From assembly GCF_001905545.1 (NCBI RefSeq), contig NZ_LIPD01000003.1, positions 779,147-843,146 on the forward strand: DNA of 64,000 nt, written 5' to 3'. The notes below the pieces were generated by a model. The model made no database searches, had not been told where the DNA came from, and was given only the letters and a program-made list of their open reading frames with translations. The position numbers and the translations under genes are program-made. The stretch is from Streptomyces sp. CB02056. GTDB taxonomy: Bacteria; Actinomycetota; Actinomycetes; Streptomycetales; Streptomycetaceae. This document shows positions 1-8,417 of this stretch, in pieces; the first letter of the stretch is position 1; every line of letters starts with the position of its first letter.

Positions 1-1
1 G

Positions 2-289
2 GCGAAGGAGGGCGGGCGCTACGACAGCACCATGGTGGTCGACGAGACCGGCGACCGGTACCCGCTGAAGGCGGAGATCACCGAGATCCGGGCGGGCGAG
101 TTCTTCGCGATGGTGGAGGAGGGCTCGGGCATGCGCTCCACCCTCACCTTCACCGGGCTCGACGAGGGCCGCACCCGGGTGGTGCTGCACCAGACCGGGG
201 TGCCGGAGATGTACCGCGGCCCGGAGGCCGAGGCGGGGCTGAACTCCAGCTTCGACCGGCTGGTCGAGCACCTCGCCGGCCGGAGCTGA
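2..289 (+). CDS. SRPBCC/AHSA1-like protein, C-terminal part
   Basis: The reading frame is open from the first bases of the window, so the gene begins upstream and only about 95 C-terminal residues are seen. The order of features is a charged beta strand (KAEITEIRAGEFF), then a strand rich in Thr and Val (TRVVLHQTGVP), then a final amphipathic helix (LNSSFDRLVEHLAG). This is the usual end of the AHSA1/SRPBCC ligand-binding fold. Such proteins bind hydrophobic ligands or act as stress or toxin-related accessory factors; the ligand here cannot be inferred. An ATG at 32 lies in frame but would leave too short a domain. Confidence 0.7.
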   Translation, partial: AKEGGRYDSTMVVDETGDRYPLKAEITEIRAGEFFAMVEEGSGMRSTLTFTGLDEGRTRVVLHQTGVPEMYRGPEAEAGLNSSFDRLVEHLAGRS

Positions 290-312
290 CCCGGCGGCCG
301 GCCGCGTGCCGT

Positions 313-335
313 CCCGGCCCGGTGCTCGGGCCGGG
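313..335. terminator. Hairpin between convergent genes
   Basis: A 9-bp perfect GC stem (313-321 with 327-335, 5-nt loop) lies between the convergent SRPBCC and VOC genes and probably ends transcription from one or both sides. No T-tract follows, as is common in actinobacteria. Confidence 0.5.
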
Positions 336-380
336 GGCGGCGCCGCTCGGCGGTCGGCGCCCTTCGGCGGTCGGCGCCGC

Positions 381-767
381 TCAGCGGTCGGCGTCCTGGG
401 GGTACCAGCGGAGTTCGACGGTGTTGCCGTCCGGGTCCTGGACGTAGACGGAGGTCGCGGTGCCGCGGGCGCCGTAGCGGGGGACGGGGCCTTCGAGGAC
501 GGTGAAGGTGCCGGCGTCGATGACCTCCTGCCAGTCGAGGGGCTCGACGGTGAGGCAGAAGTGGTCGACGTTGGACTCGTGCCGGGGGCCGTGGACCAGG
601 TCGATGATGGTCTCGGCGCCGACCCGGACGGACGGGAACGGCGCCCGGCCGGCCCGCCACTCGTCGACCCGGACGGGGGCCAGGCCGAGCAGGCCGGAGT
701 AGAAGGCCAGCGAACGCTCGACGTCGGCGACGTTGAGGACCAGGTGGTCGAAGGCTACGACGCGCAT
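381..767 (-). CDS. VOC family protein (glyoxalase/dioxygenase-like)
   Basis: The 128-residue protein has the two babab modules of the vicinal oxygen chelate fold. The start is VAFDHLVLNVADVERSLAFYSGLLG with the first metal-type His, then NVDHFCLTV in the middle, and VYVQDPDGNTVELRWYP near the end with the terminal Glu. The length is normal for single-domain VOC enzymes. The family covers glyoxalase I, extradiol dioxygenases and antibiotic-binding proteins, and the substrate cannot be read from sequence. The gene is divergent from the LysR gene across a 134-bp gap that holds a strong palindrome, so it is a good candidate for that regulator's target. Confidence 0.85.
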   Translation of the reverse strand: MRVVAFDHLVLNVADVERSLAFYSGLLGLAPVRVDEWRAGRAPFPSVRVGAETIIDLVHGPRHESNVDHFCLTVEPLDWQEVIDAGTFTVLEGPVPRYGARGTATSVYVQDPDGNTVELRWYPQDADR

Positions 768-855
768 GGGTGATCGGCTCCGCTCGGGTGCGACTGCTGG
801 GGACGGGTTCCACGATCCTCCTGGCCGGAGGCCTGATCAACGCGTGATCGTCGTA

Positions 856-882
856 CGATCGTTGAGCCGCATTCAACGATCG
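856..882. promoter_or_regulatory. Palindromic operator in divergent VOC/LysR promoter
   Basis: CGATCGTTGA and TCAACGATCG form a perfect 10-bp inverted repeat with a 7-bp spacer, ending 20 bp before the LysR start codon. A smaller inverted repeat (GATCA/TGATC) lies just upstream near 834-848. Size and position fit a LysR-type binding site used for autoregulation and control of the divergent VOC gene. This is inferred from position and symmetry, not from a known consensus. Confidence 0.65.
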
Positions 883-901
883 AGGGGCGGGCGGGGCCGG
901 G

Positions 902-1825
902 ATGCTGGAGCGGCTGGAGATCGAGGTCGTCCTCGCGCTCGCCGAGGAGCTGCACTTCGGGCGGACCGCCGAGCGGCTGCACCTGACCACGGGGCGGGTC
1001 AGCCAGGTGGTGCGGAAACTGGAGCGCCGGATCGGCGCGCAGCTGTTCGACCGCACCAGCCGGTCGGTCCGACTCACCGCGGTGGGGCGGCAGTTGGCCG
1101 AGGACCTGGTGCCGGTGGCGGCGGCGACGGAGGCGGCGCTGCGCCGGGCGGAGGACGCCGCCCGGGGCGTCACCGGGGAGCTCCGGGTGGCGTTCCTCGG
1201 GGAGTGGACGGCGCCCGTGCTGCTCAAGGCGGCCGCGCTGTTCGGCGAGCGGTACCCGGACTGCCGGGTGGACGTGCGCGAGGTGCAGCTGTCCAACTCC
1301 CGGTCGAGCCTGGAGGACGGCTCGGTCGACGTCCTGATCGCCTCCTACCCGTTCGACGGCATGGCCCGCGGGCCGGTGCTGCTGACCGAGCGGCGGGTCC
1401 TCGCGGTGGCGGCCGGGCACCCGTTGGCCGCGGAGCGGTCGGTGTCGGTCGAGGTGCTCGCCGACCACCCGGTGGTGCAGTACCCGGCCGTCACCTCGGC
1501 GGGCTTCAAGCGCGACCGCACCCCCGACCGCACCCCGTCCGGCCGTCCGGTGCCCAAGGGCCCGTCCGGCGGCACCTTCTCCGAGCTGCTCAGCCTGGTC
1601 GCGATGGGCCGCGGCGTCCTCCCGGTCGGCGAGCACTCCCGCCACTACTACCCGCGCCCGGACGTCGCGTACGTGCCGATCCACGACGCGCCCCCGATCG
1701 AGCGCGGCCCGGTCTGGCTGGAGAGCAACACCACCGCCCGGGTCCGCGCCTTCGTCCGGGCGGCGACGAACGTCGTCGCGGAGCGGCCCGGGGGCGCGCC
1801 GCTCCGCGCGCCGGCGACGGACTGA
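902..1825 (+). CDS. LysR family transcriptional regulator
   Basis: The 307-residue protein begins with a winged helix-turn-helix (residues about 1-60, LHFGRTAERLHLTTGRVSQVV followed by the linker FDRTSRSVRLTAVG), which is the classic LysR N-terminus. Residues about 90-290 form the two-lobed inducer-binding domain (GELRVAFLGEW onward). The ATG at 902 places the HTH at the very N-terminus as expected, and purine-rich GGGGCGGG lies upstream. The divergent VOC gene is the likely target. The protein acts in the cytoplasm on DNA; the inducer is unknown. Confidence 0.92.
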   Translation: MLERLEIEVVLALAEELHFGRTAERLHLTTGRVSQVVRKLERRIGAQLFDRTSRSVRLTAVGRQLAEDLVPVAAATEAALRRAEDAARGVTGELRVAFLGEWTAPVLLKAAALFGERYPDCRVDVREVQLSNSRSSLEDGSVDVLIASYPFDGMARGPVLLTERRVLAVAAGHPLAAERSVSVEVLADHPVVQYPAVTSAGFKRDRTPDRTPSGRPVPKGPSGGTFSELLSLVAMGRGVLPVGEHSRHYYPRPDVAYVPIHDAPPIERGPVWLESNTTARVRAFVRAATNVVAERPGGAPLRAPATD

Positions 1826-1846
1826 CCGCGCCCGCCCCGAAGCGGC

Positions 1847-2262
1847 TCAACTCGCCCTGCGCCGACGGTAGTAGTGCACGGTGAGCACGGCGAGGAGCGG
1901 ACCCCAGGCGGCCGGCGGCAGGTAGCCGATCCAGAACACGACGGTCTGCCAGCCGTGGGTGACGACCCCGCCCACACCTCGCCCCAGCGGGCGACCAGGC
2001 CGAAGCAGAGGAGGGCCAGCGCCTCGCTGACCACGCTGAGCGCGAGGATGTACGCCCAGCCTCCGTCGAACGGGGCCGGGTCCCGCTCCGGTGGTGTCGG
2101 GCCGTGGTCGAGCAGCGGCAGGCCGACGATGAAGCCGCCGATCCGCCAGAGGCAGGAGGGCAGGACGGCCAGGGTGATCGCGTACCCGGTGCGGACCGCC
2201 CAACGGGGCACGCCCGGTGCGGGGGTGCCGTGCAGTCGTGCCGCGATCGTCCGTGCGCCCAT
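1847..2262 (-). pseudogene. Small multi-pass membrane protein, frameshifted
   Basis: Translation from an ATG at 2262, preceded by a GGGAGG ribosome site, gives a membrane protein (VRTGYAITLAVLPSCLWRI, then WAYILALSVVSEALALLCFGLVARWGEVW). The frame then changes near 1966-1975. The rest (HGWQTVVFWIGYLPPAAWGPLL, ending HYYRRRRAS) continues in another frame to a stop at 1847. The switch falls in a run of four G on the coding strand, and one added G would restore a single ORF of about 138 residues with three to four membrane segments. It is either a recent slipped-strand mutation or a sequencing error. No function is recognised. Confidence 0.7.
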
Positions 2263-2357
2263 GGTTCCGCCTCCCGACCCGGGCGGACGCGGTCCGTCCG
2301 CCACCGGCTCCGACCCTCCCGGAGCGGGCCGGCCGGGGCGTCCTCATCCGGGCCGAA

Positions 2358-2383
2358 CCCGCTCCCCCGGGCGAGGGAGCGGG
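2358..2383. terminator. Hairpin after the secreted hydrolase gene
   Basis: CCCGCTCCC and GGGAGCGGG pair over 9 bp around an 8-nt loop just past the stop of the hydrolase gene on the minus strand. Confidence 0.5.
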
Positions 2384-2405
2384 CCGTTGCCCCGCTGGCG
2401 GGGGG

Positions 2406-3881
2406 TCAGGGCAGCAGCAGTCCCCAGGACAGGGCCCAGGGCAGGAACACCAGCCCGGCCAGCAGCAGGGCGCCCAGCCGCGCCCGGGCGGCCAGGGAGG
2501 CGGCGGCCAGGGCGGCCCGCTCCCGCCGGGCACCGGCCGCGGCGACGGCGGCCGCCCCGAGGGCGAACAGCGCGAGCAGCTGGACGGCCAGCCAGACCAC
2601 CGGGCGGCCGAACAGGACCGGGCCCGGGAACATCGCGGCGGTGAGCATCAGGAAGAGCAGGTAGCCGAGGGCGCCCAGGAGGGCGGCCGTTCCGGCGAGG
2701 GCGGCCCAGCGGGCGGCCCGGGGCAGGGCGGCCGGGCGCGGCCGGCGGCGCAGGCGGCGGACGGCGCCGCTCAGCGCGTAGCCCGCGAAGCCGGTCAGGC
2801 AGAGCAGGGTGGCGACGACCTCGAACCAGGTGGACTCGTACCAGGGGAGCGGGTCGAGCGCGAGGCTGCGGGTGTCCTGGTGCGGGGCCGGGTCGGCGGA
2901 GGCGGCGGGGAGGCCGGTGGCGAGCCGCTGGATCCAGGCGGACTCGGTCCCGGCGTAGTCGGCGGGGAGCAGGTCGGGCCGGTCGTAGCCGTCGTCCCGG
3001 GTCAGGTGGAGGTTGTGCCGGACCTCGGGGACGGTCCGCAGCGTGTAGTGGGTGTTGCCGCCGCGGTCGAGGGCCCGGCGGATGATCGTCGCGCTCTCCT
3101 CGGGGGCGGCCTCGCGGTCGAGCGTGCCCCACTCGGCCAGGACGGGCTGGCGGACCCGCTCCCACACCGGCACCGGGTCGTAGTCGGCCTCCGGGAAGAG
3201 CCCGGCCGCCGAGAGCAGGCGGACGGAGGTGTCCGAGAGCGCGGTGACCAGCGAGCCGGAGACGCCGGCGTGGCGCAGGTAGCCCCGGTACGCCCAGGCC
3301 TGCTGGCGGGCCGGGGTGAGGCCGACCGCCCCGACGGTGACCAGGTACGCCGCCTCGGTGGTGCGGGTGGCGGCGAGCGAGGCCACCCAGGCGCCCTCGG
3401 ACAGGCCCCACAGGCCGACCCGGTCCGGGGCGACCTCCGGCCGGGCGCGCAGCAGCCGGACGGCGGCCAGGGCGTCGTCGGCCAGCTGCCCGTAGTCCCG
3501 GTGGGTCGTCGAGTAGCCGTCGGTGCGCTTGTCGAAGACGAGGACGGTGACGCCGTGCCGCGCGTACGACTCGGCGGCGGCCCGCAGCTCGGCGAGCGGG
3601 CCCGGGCCGGCCCCGGGGAGCATGACCAGTCCCGGGCCGGGGGTGCCGGCCTTCGCGCCGGGCGCGGCCAGCACCAGGCCGTGCAGGACGGTGCCGCCGG
3701 CGCCGGTGAAGTCGACCGGGCTGGGGACCGGACCGCCCGGCGCGGGCGCGTCGCCCGCCGCTCCGGCTGCGGCTGCTTCGGCTCCGACGCCGGGGAGCAG
3801 CCCCAGCAGGGCCGCCAGCAGGGCGGTGACCAGCAGCAGGGCCGGTCCGGTTCGGGCTGGTCGGACGGGTCCGGTGCGCAT
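2406..3881 (-). CDS. Secreted/membrane alpha/beta hydrolase with C-terminal membrane domain
   Basis: The 491-residue protein has a signal-anchor (residues about 13-38), then an alpha/beta-hydrolase domain. HGLVLAAP and VMLPGAGPGP sit near the oxyanion region, GLWGLSEGAWVA carries the nucleophile elbow (G-x-S-x-G), and a late EVRHNLHL gives the probable catalytic His. A final third holds about four hydrophobic helices (YESTWFEVVATLLCLTGFAGY and later). The catalytic domain would therefore sit outside the cell, tethered at both ends. The hydrolase part resembles dienelactone hydrolase/acyl-peptidase-like esterases. The combination with a C-terminal membrane bundle is seen in uncharacterised actinobacterial proteins, and the substrate is unknown. 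Confidence 0.8.
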   Translation of the reverse strand: MRTGPVRPARTGPALLLVTALLAALLGLLPGVGAEAAAAGAAGDAPAPGGPVPSPVDFTGAGGTVLHGLVLAAPGAKAGTPGPGLVMLPGAGPGPLAELRAAAESYARHGVTVLVFDKRTDGYSTTHRDYGQLADDALAAVRLLRARPEVAPDRVGLWGLSEGAWVASLAATRTTEAAYLVTVGAVGLTPARQQAWAYRGYLRHAGVSGSLVTALSDTSVRLLSAAGLFPEADYDPVPVWERVRQPVLAEWGTLDREAAPEESATIIRRALDRGGNTHYTLRTVPEVRHNLHLTRDDGYDRPDLLPADYAGTESAWIQRLATGLPAASADPAPHQDTRSLALDPLPWYESTWFEVVATLLCLTGFAGYALSGAVRRLRRRPRPAALPRAARWAALAGTAALLGALGYLLFLMLTAAMFPGPVLFGRPVVWLAVQLLALFALGAAAVAAAGARRERAALAAASLAARARLGALLLAGLVFLPWALSWGLLLP

Positions 3882-3957
3882 CGCTGGTCTCCCCCGGGTC
3901 GTGCTCCACTCGTGGGTTCCAGCCTGGCGGGCAGCGGGGCCCGGGACGATGGTGGCC

Positions 3958-3998
3958 GCCCCCGGACCGGGGGTGGGGATGTCCCCCGGTCCGGGGGC
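3958..3998. terminator. Long perfect hairpin after the PDFTGP-repeat gene
   Basis: A 15-bp perfect GC stem (3959-3973 with 3983-3997, 9-nt loop, plus one closing G-C pair) stands between the repeat-protein stop and the hydrolase start, both on the minus strand. It likely ends the repeat-protein transcript. Confidence 0.65.
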
Positions 3999-4019
3999 GC
4001 CGGCCGGGGAGCGGAGGGT

Positions 4020-5111
4020 TCAGCGGACCTCGTCGGGTCCAGTGAAGTCGGGCGGGGTGTACCCGGGTCCGGTGAAGTCGGGTGGGGTGAAGCCGGCTGG
4101 CCGGGGGACGCGGCCTTCGCGGTCGGTGAGTTCTTCGGCGTCGGGTCCGGTGAAGTCGGGTGGGGTGTACCCGGGTCCGGTGAAGTCGGGTGGGGTGAAG
4201 CCGACGGGGCGGGGGACGCGGCCCTCGCGGTCGGTGAGTTCTTCGGCGTCGGGTCCGGTGAAGTCGGGTGGGGTGTACCCGGGTCCGGTGAAGTCGGGTG
4301 GGGTGAAGCCGGCCGGGCGGGGGACGCGGCCTTCGCGGTCGGTCAGTCCTTCGGCGCCGGGGCTGGTGAACGAGGGTGAGCTGTAGCCGGGGCCGGTGAA
4401 GTCCGGGCTGCTGAAGTCGGGGCCGGTGCCGTCGGGGCGGCTGACGCCGGGTCGGGTCGCCGGGGCCGGCACCGGCGGCAGCGCGTCGAGCAGGTACGGG
4501 AGGAGTCCGCGCTCGCGCAGCGCGGTGCGCCATTCGCCGTGGGCGTCGCCGAGTTCGGCGGCGAGCTCCGGGTCGGTGCCGGCCGGGGCGGTGGCGGCGC
4601 CGTCGCGCAGGGCGGTGAGCAGCAGCCCGATGATGCCGATGGCCATCGCGGCGACCCCGGCGGCGAGCGCCACCCAGCCGGCCGTGACCAGGGAGCCGGC
4701 GAGGGCGAGGCCCGGCTCGGCGGCGCGCAGCAGGTAGCCGATCAGCAGCAGGAACAGGGCGGCGGCCCAGGCCAGGATCGGGGTGAGCACGGTGAGGACG
4801 GGGAACGGTCCGCCTCCGCCGCCGCCGGTGCGCAGCTGGGTGAGCAGCCCGGGGTTGGCGGGTTCGCCGCCGGGCGGTGGCGGGGGTGTGCTGTGCAGGG
4901 CCTCGCGCAGCCGGGTGTAGTGGGCGTACTCGGTGGCGGCCGCGGCGTTGACGCGGTCGGCGTCGCGCAGGGCGCGGAGGCGCAGTTCGGCGGTGGCGAG
5001 CGCGCCGGGTGCGCGCAGGGCGGTGAGGACGGTGCGGTCGCGCAGGGCTTCCGTGAGGAGGCGCTCGTACTCCGGGCGGTCCTCGGCGAGCAGGGGCGGG
5101 GGGTTGGTCAT
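4020..5111 (-). CDS. Membrane protein with C-terminal PDFTGP tandem repeats
   Basis: The 363-residue protein has a charged N-terminal domain rich in Ala and Arg (about 1-80), a Pro/Gly linker, and two to three membrane helices (about 103-175, including VLTVLTPILAWAAALFLLLIGY). The cytoplasmic-looking stretch that follows ends in PYLLDALPPVPAPATRPG. The last 130 residues are tandem copies of a 36-residue unit built from GFTPPDFTGPG, YTPPDFTGP and DAEELTDREGRVPRP, with a degenerate copy in front. No enzyme motif is seen. The N-terminal part looks like a generic actinobacterial SLATT-like or two-TM protein. The repeats are probably extended and proline-rich. I do not recognise the family; function unknown. 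Confidence 0.85.
   Translation of the reverse strand: MTNPPPLLAEDRPEYERLLTEALRDRTVLTALRAPGALATAELRLRALRDADRVNAAAATEYAHYTRLREALHSTPPPPPGGEPANPGLLTQLRTGGGGGGPFPVLTVLTPILAWAAALFLLLIGYLLRAAEPGLALAGSLVTAGWVALAAGVAAMAIGIIGLLLTALRDGAATAPAGTDPELAAELGDAHGEWRTALRERGLLPYLLDALPPVPAPATRPGVSRPDGTGPDFSSPDFTGPGYSSPSFTSPGAEGLTDREGRVPRPAGFTPPDFTGPGYTPPDFTGPDAEELTDREGRVPRPVGFTPPDFTGPGYTPPDFTGPDAEELTDREGRVPRPAGFTPPDFTGPGYTPPDFTGPDEVR
4035..4424 (-). repeat. 108-bp coding tandem repeat (PDFTGP array)
   Basis: Two full 108-bp units (4203-4310 and 4095-4202) and a 60-bp partial unit (4035-4094) are nearly identical in DNA. A diverged unit (about 4311-4424) precedes them. Each full unit itself contains two copies of a ten-residue motif ending PPDFTGP. 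The near identity at the DNA level indicates recent expansion or homogenisation. Confidence 0.9.
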
Positions 5112-5383
5112 GGGGACCCCGTTCGTGCGGACCCCGTTCGCTCGGCCCCGGGGGCGTACGGCCCTCAGGACGCCGAAACGGGCGCGGAGGCGGGCCGCCG
5201 GACGGGCGGCCGGGTGTGGTGTGCCTCATGGTAGGGGCGGGCACGCCCGGGCTGACAGTCGGTTTCCGGAATTTCGCGCCCCCGGACGCGCGCGTGCGAC
5301 GGTTCGGGCGCCGGGAACAACTGTTCTATGCCTGGCGTCAGTTGGCGTACGGCCGGGCGGTCGGGTGACAGGCGGCCGGGCGG

Positions 5384-6745
5384 TCAGCCGATGGGCAGCC
5401 GGGCGACCAGCAGCCGCCCCTCCATGGTGACGCCGCCGTCCATCGCCACCGCGAGGTCGTCCGCGTACACGTACGGCCCGGGGATGTGCGGCGGCTGGCC
5501 GTCGTCGTTGTGCACCGCGCCGGTGAGGTACGGGATCGGGCTGTGCCCGTGCACGATCCGGCTGCCGCCGTAGGTGTCCAGCAGCTCGTGGACGGCCAGC
5601 GGCCCGGCTTCGCCGCGGAAGGCGAACCGCTTGGTGAAGCGGCGGAAGCAGTCCCACCACTCGTCCACGCTGCCGTCGGCGAGCAGGCTGTGCACCGCGT
5701 CGTTGACGTCGGGGATGGACTCGCCGTACTCCAGGTACGCGGTGGTGTCGGAGTGCAGCAGCAGGTGGCCGTCCTCCACCGCCATGGCGGGGAGCCGGGA
5801 GAGCCAGCTGATGTGGTGCGCCTCCAGGCGGTCCAGGTCGTTCTGCTGGCCGCCGTTGAGCCGCCAGGCGGCGAGGAAGGAGGCGGTGCCGGCGGTGGAC
5901 TGGACGGGCTCGTCGCCGTACTTGGCGGCGCCGAGGAAGAGCAGCTCGTGGTTGCCCATCAGGGCGCGGCAGTAGCCGCCGGCCGCGGCGGCCTCGGCGG
6001 CCAGCTGCATGACCAGGTCGATGACGCCGATGCCGTCGGGGCCGCGGTCGGTGAAGTCGCCGAGGAACCAGATCCGGGCGCGGCCGGCGGACCAGTGGCC
6101 GTCGGCGTCGATCAGGCCTTGGTGGCGCAGCTCGGCGCGCAGCTCCTCCAGGTAGCCGTGGACGTCGCCGACGACGTAGACCGGGCCGGGGGGCTCGCCG
6201 GGGCCGGGGGCCGGGTACGGGTAGGTCGGCGCGGCGGGGTCGGGCAGCGGCGGGCCGAGCTCGATGGTCGGCGGGTCGTCGCGGCCGGCGAGCTGGAGCG
6301 CCGGGGAGGGCTGGTCGGGCAGGGTGGGCTCGTAGCCGCCCTGGTCCTGGCCGTCGTAGCCGCTCCGCTCCTGGCCGCCCTCGTACCCGTTCTGCTCCTG
6401 ACCGTCGTACCCGCCCTGCTCCTGGCCCCCCTCGTACCCCGGTCCGTTCTCGTAGCCGCCCTGTCCCTGCTGCGCGAAGGCCGGGCTGTGGTCCATGCCG
6501 ATCCCCTGGGCGTGCACGGTGTGGCCCTGACCGTCGGCGGGCCAGTGCTGCTCCAGGTAGCGGGCTCCGCCGTAGCCGCTGTAGGTCTCCCCGTCGTGGG
6601 TCTCCCCGTCGTACGGGGCCGCGGGGTAGCCGGTGGAGGGATCGGGTTCGTAATAGGTGCCGTACGGCAGCACGTCGAGGTCCGGCTGGTGGCGGGGGCC
6701 TGAGTGGGGGTGCTCAGGCCCGGGGAAGCGGTCCTCGGGTGTCAT
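5384..6745 (-). CDS. Metallophosphoesterase with long Gly/Tyr/Gln repeat N-terminus
   Basis: The C-terminal about 260 residues are a calcineurin-like phosphoesterase: VYVVGDVHGYLEEL (D-x-H), FLGDFTDRGPDG (GDxxDRG), ALMGNHELLFLG (GNHE) and RIVHGHSPIPY (GHxP). These are the metal-binding signatures of PPP-type serine/threonine phosphatases and diadenosine tetraphosphatases. The N-terminal about 190 residues are low-complexity, with repeated GGYDGQEQ / NGYEGGQE units followed by a Pro-rich linker. The frame extends to a TTG at 6799, but the ATG at 6745 is taken as start; the upstream ribosome site is weak in either case. It is probably cytoplasmic, since no signal peptide is seen. The target is unknown. 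Confidence 0.85.
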   Translation of the reverse strand: MTPEDRFPGPEHPHSGPRHQPDLDVLPYGTYYEPDPSTGYPAAPYDGETHDGETYSGYGGARYLEQHWPADGQGHTVHAQGIGMDHSPAFAQQGQGGYENGPGYEGGQEQGGYDGQEQNGYEGGQERSGYDGQDQGGYEPTLPDQPSPALQLAGRDDPPTIELGPPLPDPAAPTYPYPAPGPGEPPGPVYVVGDVHGYLEELRAELRHQGLIDADGHWSAGRARIWFLGDFTDRGPDGIGVIDLVMQLAAEAAAAGGYCRALMGNHELLFLGAAKYGDEPVQSTAGTASFLAAWRLNGGQQNDLDRLEAHHISWLSRLPAMAVEDGHLLLHSDTTAYLEYGESIPDVNDAVHSLLADGSVDEWWDCFRRFTKRFAFRGEAGPLAVHELLDTYGGSRIVHGHSPIPYLTGAVHNDDGQPPHIPGPYVYADDLAVAMDGGVTMEGRLLVARLPIG

Positions 6746-6878
6746 TCGCCCATCATAGGAAGACCACTCTCCCGGCGTCGTCACCTGGTGGGTATCCAAT
6801 CCTCCGGAGCGTCAGCCGGGCGGCCCCACAAGGTCCGTTTTGTCCCGGCTCGGTACGGTCTCGTCAGCTCTGCCCGGG

Positions 6879-6907
6879 CGCGGCGGCCCGGTCCCGGGGC
6901 CGCCGCG
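6879..6907. terminator. Hairpin after the LacI-family gene
   Basis: CGCGGCGGCC and GGCCGCCGCG pair perfectly over 10 bp (9-nt loop) just past the LacI stop on the minus strand. Confidence 0.5.
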
Positions 6908-6917
6908 GCGCGGTGGT

Positions 6918-8075
6918 CTAAACCTCGCCAGGCGACCGGGGCGGGCTGACGGTGGTGCGCGGACTCCGGCGCTGGGAGGACGCGCGGACGATCAGTTCGG
7001 TCGGCATCAGGGTGCCCGGCGGCGGCCCGGTGCCGGCGGTGCGGAACCGCGGCGGGAAGAGCCGGGCGATGTCGACGCCAGTCCCGGAGTCCACGCCCTC
7101 GATCGCGTCGATGAGCAGGTTGACCACGGTGGTGCCGATCTTGCGCGGCTTGAGCGAGAGCGTGGTGATCGGCGGTTCGGTGGTGGCGTAGACGTCGCTC
7201 TCGCTGCAGCAGACCAGCAGCAGGTCGTCCGGCACCCGCAGGCCGTACCGGCGGGCGGCGGCCAGCAGGTCGGTGCCGTTGGGGTCGAACAGCCCGTAGA
7301 CGGCGTCCGGCCGGTCGGGCCGGGCGAGCAGCCGGTCGGCGGCGACGGCGCCGGCGGCCGGGTCGTGCGCCGGGTAGGTCTCGTACACCGGTTCCTGGCC
7401 GACCTTGGCGCACCAGCCGAGGTAGGCCTCGGTGGAGAGCCGGGTGTAGGTGTCGGTGCTGGTGCCGGTGAGCAGGCCGATGCGGCGGGCGCCGGCCTCG
7501 GAGAGGTGGTCGAGGATGCCGAGCACGGCGGCCTCGTGGTCGTTGTCGACCCAGGCGGTGACCGGGCAGTTGCCGGGCTTGCCGTCGCTGACCACCGGGA
7601 CGCCGGACCGGTACAGCTCGCTCACCAGGGGGTCCTGGTCGGGCGGGTCGATGACCACGGTGCCGTCGAGGGCGATGTTGCCCCAGACGTCGTGGCGGGA
7701 GGAGGCGGGCAGCACCACCAGCGCGTAGCCGCGGCCGAGGGCGGCGCTGGTGGCGGCCCGGGCCATCTCGGCGAAGTACGCGAACTCGGTGAAGGTGAAC
7801 GGCTCTTCACCGTAGGTCGTGACGGTCAGGCCGATCAGGCCGGACCGTCCGGTGCGCAGGGTGCGGGCGGCCGCGGAGGGGCGGTAGCCGAGGCGCTCGG
7901 CGACCTCGCGCACCCGGCTGCGGGTCTCGTCGGGCAGGCGGCCCTTCCCGTTCAGCGCATCGGAGACAGTGGTGATCGACACTCCGGCGGCTGCTGCCAC
8001 ATCCCGGATGCCGGCCCGCTCCAGACGCCGTGAGGTGGTGGGACGCCGACCGCTCTGGTTGGCTGCTGCTGTCAT
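6918..8075 (-). CDS. LacI family transcriptional regulator
   Basis: From the ATG at 8075 the protein has 385 residues. It begins with a basic stretch, then the LacI headpiece ([21 protein letters not shown]) and hinge ([19 protein letters not shown]). A periplasmic-binding-like sensor domain follows (GLIGLTV..., [43 protein letters not shown]) and ends ELIVRASS, the usual C-terminus before a short tail. The frame is open 87 codons further upstream, but the HTH and the operator argue for 8075. It is divergent from the HisC-like gene, which it probably controls along with itself. The effector is unknown. Confidence 0.92.
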   Translation of the reverse strand: MTAAANQSGRRPTTSRRLERAGIRDVAAAAGVSITTVSDALNGKGRLPDETRSRVREVAERLGYRPSAAARTLRTGRSGLIGLTVTTYGEEPFTFTEFAYFAEMARAATSAALGRGYALVVLPASSRHDVWGNIALDGTVVIDPPDQDPLVSELYRSGVPVVSDGKPGNCPVTAWVDNDHEAAVLGILDHLSEAGARRIGLLTGTSTDTYTRLSTEAYLGWCAKVGQEPVYETYPAHDPAAGAVAADRLLARPDRPDAVYGLFDPNGTDLLAAARRYGLRVPDDLLLVCCSESDVYATTEPPITTLSLKPRKIGTTVVNLLIDAIEGVDSGTGVDIARLFPPRFRTAGTGPPPGTLMPTELIVRASSQRRSPRTTVSPPRSPGEV

Positions 8076-8417
8076 GGCGGACCGATCGTATGGCTCCTGA
8101 CAAGGGTCTGTGACCGGCGCATCGGGAGCCCGCAGAGATACGTTTCTCCACGAGTGAGCCGGGGTGCGCCCCTTCGATACCCGCCTGAAACCAGGCCTCT
8201 TACCTCTGACATGTGCCAAAGGAACCGGGCAGAATGGCTGATCTGCGCCTGTAACCCGACCGGGCATCTCACTCCTACGGGTGAGGGCGGTCGGTATCGT
8301 GCAAGGCACCCGACCGGGGTGGTCCGGACGCGTCACGAGGTCCCGGGCACGGCGGCGACCCCGTCCGTGGCGGGCGAGCGCACCGGAGAGTTCCGCAACT
8401 GGAAACGGAGTACGACC
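8076..8417. other. Divergent intergenic region, LacI / aminotransferase
   Basis: This 342-bp gap holds the LacI-type operator near the regulator side, a small inverted repeat (CTCAC/GTGAG near 8270-8285) and a possible -10 (TATCGT near 8297-8302) for the aminotransferase. I see no ORF with coding character and no RNA gene. Confidence 0.5.
8135..8148. promoter_or_regulatory. LacI-type operator
   Basis: GAGATACGTTTCTC is a 14-bp palindrome with a central CG and six of seven base pairs matched, the typical form of LacI/GalR family sites. It lies 60 bp upstream of the regulator's start, fitting autoregulation and control of the divergent gene. Confidence 0.6.

Noticed and set aside
4035..4424. 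CRISPR array or intergenic tandem repeat
   Set aside because: The 108-bp units are in frame inside a coding gene, encode a clean peptide repeat and have no spacers.
2344..5244. A 966-codon open frame on the minus strand overlapping the hydrolase and repeat genes, and similar giant frames (28788-31712, 37133-41098, 47249-50377, 59520-61850).
   Set aside because: They are antisense or out-of-frame shadows in very GC-rich DNA, dominated by Arg, Pro, Gly and Ala, and they cross intergenic hairpins. The opposite-strand genes have clear families.
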